Shown: piece by piece, positions 57,318-64,000 of the stretch
How positions within the stretch are numbered: the first letter of the stretch is position 1
Layout of the letters: each line of letters opens with the position of its first letter
DNA from: Lotus japonicus
Lineage: Eukaryota > Streptophyta > Magnoliopsida > Fabales > Fabaceae
Direction: 5' to 3'
Length of the DNA stretch: 64,000 nucleotides
Assembly (NCBI RefSeq): GCF_012489685.1
Contig: NC_080043.1
Location: 79,252,292 to 79,316,291, forward strand
Program-made: the position numbers and the translations under genes
The notes under the pieces: generated by a model
Seen by the model: only the letters and a program-made list of their open reading frames with translations
The model's database searches: none
What the model was told of the DNA's origin: nothing

Positions 57318-59850
57318 GGGTTTAGCCTTTCATAGTGGGGCTAAACCCTAACCCTAAATCTACATTTGGGCCTTGACTCATTATATTGGGCCTTTAATCA
57401 AGACAAGCCCGACTAAGCTACAACCTAGATTCTAAAGAAGTCGACCTGCCTAGGCCGACGATCCCTTCTAGTAGTCAACCCGTCAAAAGTAGTTTAAGGT
57501 TTTCATTGATAGTCAAATAAATATAAGTATTATTTTTTTTCAATAAATATAAGTGTTTAAACAAAAAGAATTGGACGGCTTTTTACCAATTTAATATTAA
57601 AATTATAGTATTCCAATCATTCAATGTATGCATTAAATATAATTCTATTCAATATAATTCTTATTGCCTATAAAAAAAATGCATGTTTTGCCACATTGGA
57701 AGGGACGTGGAAGAGTTGCGGAGAGGCCAATTTTTTTGTAAATCGGCATCAGTGTGCTTTGCAATGAGCATTAGGGTAGGCATGTTTTGCTCCCAGCACA
57801 CTGAGTTATATCTAGATGGGGTTAGCACACTTGTGTCAATGCAATTATTGTTTAGTCAAGACAAAAAAAAAATTAGAGTTTATCAGCATTGTCACTTGTT
57901 AACTAATGAATATTCGATCTAAATGGTATGTTTGATTCCTCTTAAGTAAAATTAAATATAAAAGGTTTGAATTTTGTGTTGGAAAACTCTATTATGAGAG
58001 CTAGTCACGATAATGTGGATGTTCGGAACTCAAACAAGATTGTTGGAGTTAGAGGAAATATGAGTTCGATAAAAAAAGATTGTCACTTGTTATCGATAGT
58101 TAAAAGTAATGGTTTATGGTGAATTCATATTTAAAGGTGGAAGAATTAATTTTTTTTGGGCAGATTGGAAATATAAAAAGACAAGCAGCAAAAGAATAAA
58201 CAACTAACAAAAACTACCCATTCTTCAACAAGGGAGAATCTCAATAGGAGGAGATGATCAAGTTTTCAACCCTTCTCGCGTCTTTATCTCCAATTTTGCT
58301 AATGCATCCGCCTTGTTGATATCTTTGGAAACATACAGGAAATACAATTTCTCAATCCTGCTGAATCAAAAATAGGTATTATTAATATAAGGGAACTTGA
58401 GAACACTCTCTCTTAAGTGACTTTAGAGTGACAAATACAAATCTCACTAGATAGAAAACCAATAAGCAAAAAGGGCTAATAACACTCTTCTAAACACCCT
58501 TTAAGCACATTTTGTGGGATTTGTTTATTTTTAAAAATGGCAAAAATATGGTCAACTCATGAGGTAAATGTATTAATGTTTCAAAAGATAGATAAATTGT
58601 ACATTGAATGTGTACAAGGTTGTAGTTATCTCTTCTATGGAGAGTGTGTAGGAGTTTCTTTTTCCACACCTGTTTTAGTTTAATAGATTGGGGCTTGCTC
58701 CTCATTGGTACCCAAAAAGAAAAAGAAGAGTATATTCAAGGAGTTTATGATTAAGGTTCTTAGGAATAATGGTATATACTAGTTTTCATAAGTTCTTTTT
58801 GTCAACATTGGTTTCATTTAGCTCTTTTCTTGTCAACATTGGTACACACAATTAACTAGCTTTTTGGGTCAAATTTTTTTTTTGGGTTTTCTGAATGAAC
58901 TACACACATGCAGCCCAAAAACAAACAGGAATCCACATGAATGGGCTGGGCTTTTCTAATGACCCCTCCAATCTCAATATTAATTTCACGCCCATTCATA
59001 AGAAAAGGACAAAATATGCAATAAAATTCATTGATTTTCTCCCCAGTTCCTTTCTCTGTGCTTTCTTTTTCTCTGTCTATCTCTCAAGATTCTATTATTT
59101 ATTTATTATTATCACCCTCAATCTGCCAATAAATCTTTGCATTTCATTGCTAAAAAGCCAAAAACAAAACCCCCTTAAATGCACAAAATAACATTAACAA
59201 CAACACTTCTCAACGCCGAACCCCTTTTCTGTCTTCAATCCCTAATTCATTCATATTTCACATACCAGAACCATTTCCTCTATCCACACCAACCAAGTCT
59301 CGATTTTGATCACAACCCAACTCTTCTTACCCCTGAAATTTCATGCCCACCATCTCTCCTTTGCATTTCTCGGTTTCTGATTCGCCTCCAACTGTGTAGG
59401 GATTCACCCTTTTCAATTAGGGTTTTTATTATCTAGACCCTTGTCGTGTTGCAAAACAGCAACTTTTTTCCATTCTGATTTATTGGGATTGGATTTTTGG
59501 AAAATCTGGGTAATTTGTACTTTTGGGGATTCGTTTGGTAGTTGGTGGGCACTCTGAAATTGTTGTGTTCTATGTGTTTGTGTTTGTTTTTGTAATCAAA
59601 ACCCTGAATTGTTGCAAATTTAGTGTACTTTAACAAATTTTGCTTTTTTATTAAATTTGAGCTGCGGAGGAATTGTTGTCAATCGTGGTTTTTTTGTTGT
59701 CTGCTGGAAAAATTTTACCCTTCAAAAGTTTGAAGGAAAGCACTGAGATTCTGCTGCGAGCTTATTGGTTTATGCTTTCAACATTGGTTGTTGGGGTTAT
59801 CAAGAACAAGTTGTTGTGGTGTATTGGGTTGGGTTGGTAGGGTTGAAAGG
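57318..59850. other. Intergenic sequence and nucleotidyltransferase 5' flank
   Basis: A micro-insertion-like scar (57529-57541, 13-bp duplication AATAAATATAAGT) lies near the hAT element. At 58230-58345 the minus strand reads KLYFLYVSKDINKADALAK, resembling the RNase H-like C-terminus of plant LINEs, but it is short and decayed. The last few hundred bases should be the promoter and 5' UTR of the next gene; no TATA box stands out. Confidence 0.4.
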
Positions 59851-62800
59851 ATGGAGGAGCATGAGGGGTGGGCACAGCCATCAAATGGGCTATTGCCAAA
59901 TGGCTTGTTGCCCAATGAAGCCGCCTCTGTGATGAAGGTGCTTGACTCGGAGCGATGGTTGAGGGCTGAGGAAAGGACTGCAGAACTCATTGCTTGCATT
60001 CAGCCTAATGCACCCTCCGAGGAGCGCCGTAATGCAGTTGCTGACTATGTCCAGAGGCTGATCATGAAGTGCTTCCCTTGCCAGGTGAGTGTTATGTGAA
60101 GATTGTGGGTTATTTCTTGCTGGAAAACTTTTGATTGGTGAGTCATGCATTGTACAGCTATAATTTTGATATAATATTTTAACTGTTGAAAATTGTTATG
60201 AGTATGACCCATAGTTATTGATAGCGCGCTACAGCGCTGTCGCGTAGCGGACCCCTGCCGCAACGGGATTGCGGCTGCAAAATCCCGCTATTTGCGGCCA
60301 ATAGCGGCCTTCCCTTGTATGGGATTTCATTTTTTTGGGGTCATCCGCGACAGGCCGCGATCCGGGATTGACTCTATGGTATGACCAATAGTAATCACTA
60401 ATCACAATGTCATTAATGAAGGATGTAAGCATGTAGTAATACGCTGTAAGAAATCATTAAACAGAGTGGCATATCCTAGTTTGTGGTTATACGGTGCACA
60501 TATGATGTGTTTGTAGTGAGATAATGTTTTTCCAAGTAGTGAATGGTATTGTGCCTTGCCTTTTTTATGTGTATCGTGGATTTGTTTGTTTCATCCAGAA
60601 GAGCTTCAATAAAATTCTTGGCATCACTTTGTAGTTGTACTTACAAATTATTGTGTAAATGATTGTTCACGGCTACAGGTGTTCACCTTTGGCTCGGTTC
60701 CCCTCAAAACTTATTTACCTGATGGAGATATTGACTTAACAGCATTCAGTAAGAATCAAAATATGAAGGATTCATGGGCACATCAGGTTCGTGACATGCT
60801 GGAGAGTGAGGAGAAGAATGAGCATGCAGAGTTTCATGTCAAGGAGGTTCAGTACATCCAGGCTGAAGTATGTTCTATTATAAGATAGCATCTCTGAAAT
60901 TGTTGAACTCTGAATCTGCTTACAGTGTTGTATATTATCTCTAATTTGTTAATATTAGTTGCGCTCTCATTTTAGTGCCATGCTTAAGTTTGGGATCTTC
61001 TCTGGTTTATTATGAAGTATTGAGCTACTCTTTGTTGACAGATTCAATGAGGATGAAACCTTTCAATATGTCAACTTTCCTACATTTCAGGGAAGAGCTT
61101 TATGGGTTGATGTTTAGTTAAAAAGTCATGAAATACATGATACTTTTATGCTGGCTTGTGCATGCAATTTCATTTGCATGTGCTACTCTGTACTATTGAT
61201 TGGCTTAGTCCATAAATTAACGCAATGATCATTTTATGAGGAAAGTACTTTAACATAAACTAATAAGAGGAAACATTTTCTAGTTATCAATATAGAGTGA
61301 GAGTTTTATGTGAGATTGTTGAACTTATCAATGGTCATGGTGCACCAGTTATTACTGAAATTCTCAAGGTTGATGACAAAATATCGTACAATCTTGTAAT
61401 ACTTCCTCTGCTTGATTTTTCTTCAGGCATTAACCTAGTGTGATAGGTGGGTATTATTGGTGCTTATGACAAATGTGTCTGTTCTCGGGTGAATTATTCA
61501 ACTCATAATTCGTAAGAGCGCACACATATTTTTCAGATGCTCTAATGATTTTCATCTATCTCAGACATATCACTAGAGCTTTAGATGAGAATGAAGGTTT
61601 TTGTTTGTTTGTTTAAACTTTAAATATAAAGTGGTTATGTGAGATTGATACACAAACTTGAGGTCATAGAAGTAAGCCTGGTATGGTATGCCCAGTTATG
61701 TGATTTTGTGATATTGTTGCAGTCTTGCAGAAGCTCAAGGTATGGTATGCCCAGTTATGTATGTGGATGTGATAGATAATGAATCAGTCATGCTATACAT
61801 TTGACAGCCATGAAACACAAGATTTAGGTTGTACTGCTCTGGTGCGAACTAATACTAGTTAAACAATTGCTAGCTTGAGAAACACATTCTGTGCTATTAA
61901 TTGCTGAATTTATTTTTATGCTTTAAAGTTGTGAAGTATGGCATTTGTGAGTGCTTAAAATTTATAATTTCAATGTACTAGCTTGTCTTAGATACAGTTT
62001 TTTACAATGTACTGCCCTGGTGAGAACTAATACTTAGTTAAACAAATGCTAGGTTGACAAATATATATTCTGTGCTATTATATTTTATGCTTTGAGTTGT
62101 TGGTTAAGTATGGTTATCCGTTTCTAAGCACTTAGAAGTTAAAATTTAACTGTTAATGTACTGGCTTTCTAAGATGTTTTTCCCCTGGGCCAGAGAGATT
62201 TCTATTGAAATTTTAGAATTCTTATTTTACATGGTTTCCCTTCACATTTGCAGGTGAAGATTATAAAGTGTCTTGTTGAGAATATTGTAGTAGACATTTC
62301 ATTTAACCAGCTTGGAGGGTTGTGCACCCTTTGTTTTCTCGAGGAGGTAATGTGGTGCATCCACTATATCCTTATCTTTGAAAATATGACCTTGGTACTA
62401 TTTTTTCTTTGATTACAAGAATTTGAATTTGCTGCTGTAGGTTGATAATCTGATTAACCAAAATCATTTATTCAAGCGTAGCATTATACTGATTAAAGCC
62501 TGGTGTTACTACGAGAGCCGTATACTTGGTGCTCACCATGGTCTTATCTCGACTTACGCATTAGAAACCTTGGTTCTTTACATATTTCATGTTTTCAACA
62601 ATTCCTTTGCTGGACCACTTGAGGTAGCAGACATGTTCAACTTTATTTTATTTGTGTTTTTTATGATTGATATAACATGGCTATGTCTTTGCTTACGCAG
62701 GTATTGTATCGATTCTTGGAGTTTTTTAGTAAGTTTGACTGGGATAATTTCTGTGTTAGTCTATGGGGTCCAGTACCCATTAATTCACTCCCAGATGTGT

Positions 62801-64000
62801 CAGGTAATTACATTCTAATTGAAGATTCCATTTCTGTATAAATTGTGGTCCATCTTGTATATTGATTGTTTTTCTTCTCTCCCAACATTTTCCACAGCTG
62901 AACCTCCTCGAAAAGATGGTGGAGATTTACTACTCAGCAAGTTATTTCTTGATGCTTGCAGCTCAGTTTATGCTGTTTTCCCTGGTGGCCAAGAAAATCA
63001 GGGGCAACCGTTTGTTTCTAAGTTTTTCAATGTTATTGATCCTTTGCGTGTCAACAATAACCTTGGCCGTAGTGTCAGCAAAGGTGTGTTAGTCTCTAAA
63101 AAATTTGATTTGGCTCATTTTACTAATCCTTCTATTACAGTATTGCTATTTCTTAGATTATAATTTGGACGAAGTTTGTAGGGATCTGTTCCTCCTGATT
63201 GTTTTTTAATGCGACAATTGTAGTTCAATATGAACTTTGTAGAGTTGGATGAATTAAGAGAAAAAGATGTATGCAAGTTATGGGGGTTACCATCTTTTTC
63301 TAAGCTGCATGTCTTTTTTGTTCCTTTTCTTGCCACACAGAAATTTTTGCAATGGATGTATAACTTATTAGCAATATTTAAACATGTATCATCGTCTTCA
63401 TGATGACCAGCAATGTCCCTACATGACTGTGGTAGTGTACCTTTATCTGTATGTATTTGGAGCCATTCCGTTGAATTCTTGACTTTTTAAGGGTTGATAT
63501 AGAACTCTGTTCGTATCATAGAAGATTGATGTTGCATATACTAGTTTAAAAAAAAAATGTAAACAAAACTTAGCCTTTTAGATGTTTATCTAAACAATGC
63601 AAATGATAGGAGTATGCATCCGGATGGAGTTAGACTTCTAAAATATTATTGTGTTATTTATTAGTTTCACTTCTTACTGTGGCTAATTTGCATATATGAT
63701 ACATGTGAATCAGGCAATTTCTTTAGGATCCGCAGTGCCTTCGCATTTGGGGCTAAGAAGCTGGCCAGATTACTTGATTGTCCAGAGGAGGATTTGCATT
63801 TTGAAGTCAATCAATTCTTTTTGAATACTTGGGACAGACATGGAAGTGGACAACGACCTGATGTTCCAAGCAATGACTTATGCCGTACAAGATTATCTAG
63901 TCATGACCAATTACAGAGATCTGATAATCTCAGGAACAATGATCATAAAATTGATAATACCTCCAATCGTGAATTTCATATTGAAGGGGAACATGTTTCA
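59851..64000 (+). CDS. Nucleotidyltransferase / PAP-OAS1 substrate-binding domain protein, 3' end outside window
   Basis: Exons: 59851-60084, 60679-60867, 62254-62346, 62441-62623, 62701-62803, 62898-63083 and 63714 to the window end; 425 codons, all joins in frame. The first in-frame ATG is 59851, in good context (AGGATGG). The family is the plant group of DNA polymerase beta-like nucleotidyltransferases related to non-canonical poly(A) polymerases. FGSVPLKTYLPDGDIDLTAF gives the GS motif and catalytic DxD (Asp95, Asp97); the third carboxylate is probably Asp155 in IVVDISFNQLGG. The PAP/OAS1 substrate-binding part follows (LFKRSIILIKAWCYYESRIL, GLISTYALETLVLYIFHVFN). As I recall, At3g51620 has the same motif order. 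The RNA substrate is unknown. Intron 1 holds a GC-rich insertion and intron 2 a diverged tandem duplication. Confidence 0.9.
60216..60379. mobile_element. GC-rich foldback insertion in intron 1
   Basis: 164 bp, much GC-richer than its surroundings, between TATGACCCATAGT (60203-60215) and TATGACCAATAGT (60380-60392), 12 of 13 identical. GCGCTGTCGCGTAGCGGAC near the left and an inverted GCGGCCTGTCGCGGATGAC near the right can pair. The duplication size fits neither Stowaway nor hAT, so the class is open. Confidence 0.6.
61830..62165. repeat. Diverged tandem duplication in intron 2
   Basis: About 175 bp beginning ACTGCTCTGGTGCGAACTAA (61833) recurs as ACTGCCCTGGTGAGAACTAA (62012), continuing through TAGTTAAACAA.TGCTAG and ATTCTGTGCTATTA. 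Nearby, GGTATGGTATGCCCAGTTAT also occurs twice (about 61680 and 61740). Both look like local duplications without coding role. Confidence 0.6.

Noticed and set aside
1..64000. tRNA or rRNA genes, CRISPR arrays and complete LTR retrotransposons
   Set aside because: I looked for them and found none; the tRNA-like A and B boxes present belong to SINEs.

Overview
This is a plant nuclear window. It is AT-rich, its genes have GT-AG introns, and the intergenic space is packed with plant transposon families (Stowaway, Tourist, hAT, MULE-type, TRIM, tRNA-derived SINE, LINE, Helitron-like). Gene content (UGT72-type glycosyltransferase, group III WRKY, TROL, DUF3339, DYW-class PPR, PYL ABA receptor, plant PAP/OAS1-like nucleotidyltransferase) is that of a dicot. 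A papilionoid legume such as Lotus is my best guess from the repeat style, but the sequence alone does not prove it.

Layout. 0.8-2.2 kb: intronless UGT (+). 2.4-8.6 kb: transposon-rich, including a 1.8 kb long-TIR element (3533-5331) that carries a captured, stop-interrupted AGC-kinase fragment. 8.7-10.9 kb: three-exon WRKY gene (-) with a Stowaway MITE in intron 2. 10.9-22.5 kb: no convincing gene; one TRIM retrotransposon, two nearly identical inverted Stowaways and several foldback elements. 22.5-26.6 kb: eight-exon TROL gene (-), whose last intron holds a Tourist MITE and first intron a TRIM relic. 27.4-28.7 kb: LINE relic and foldback. 29.1-29.3 kb: DUF3339 small membrane protein (-). 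31.0-33.8 kb: 942-aa PLS-DYW PPR protein (+). 36.1-37.5 kb: three-exon PYL8/9-type ABA receptor (-). 37.6-59.8 kb: about 22 kb of nested repeats with one region (50.7-53.6 kb) that may be an unrecognised or decayed gene. 59.85-64.0 kb: first seven exons of a nucleotidyltransferase-fold gene (+), which runs off the window.

The genes do not form a pathway. They are independent single-copy-style loci: secondary metabolism, stress transcription, photosynthetic electron partitioning, organelle RNA editing, ABA perception and RNA nucleotidyl transfer.

The most unusual signal is a recurrent scar type. At least ten sites carry an insertion of only 9-26 bp, made of an oligo-A (or oligo-T) run plus a few bases and flanked by 10-19 bp target-site duplications. 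Several scars share the same short 3' end, and one matches the tail of the local SINE, so they look like extremely 5'-truncated retropositions. All exon structures below were derived by hand from splice consensus, reading frame and remembered family sequences; no database search was run.
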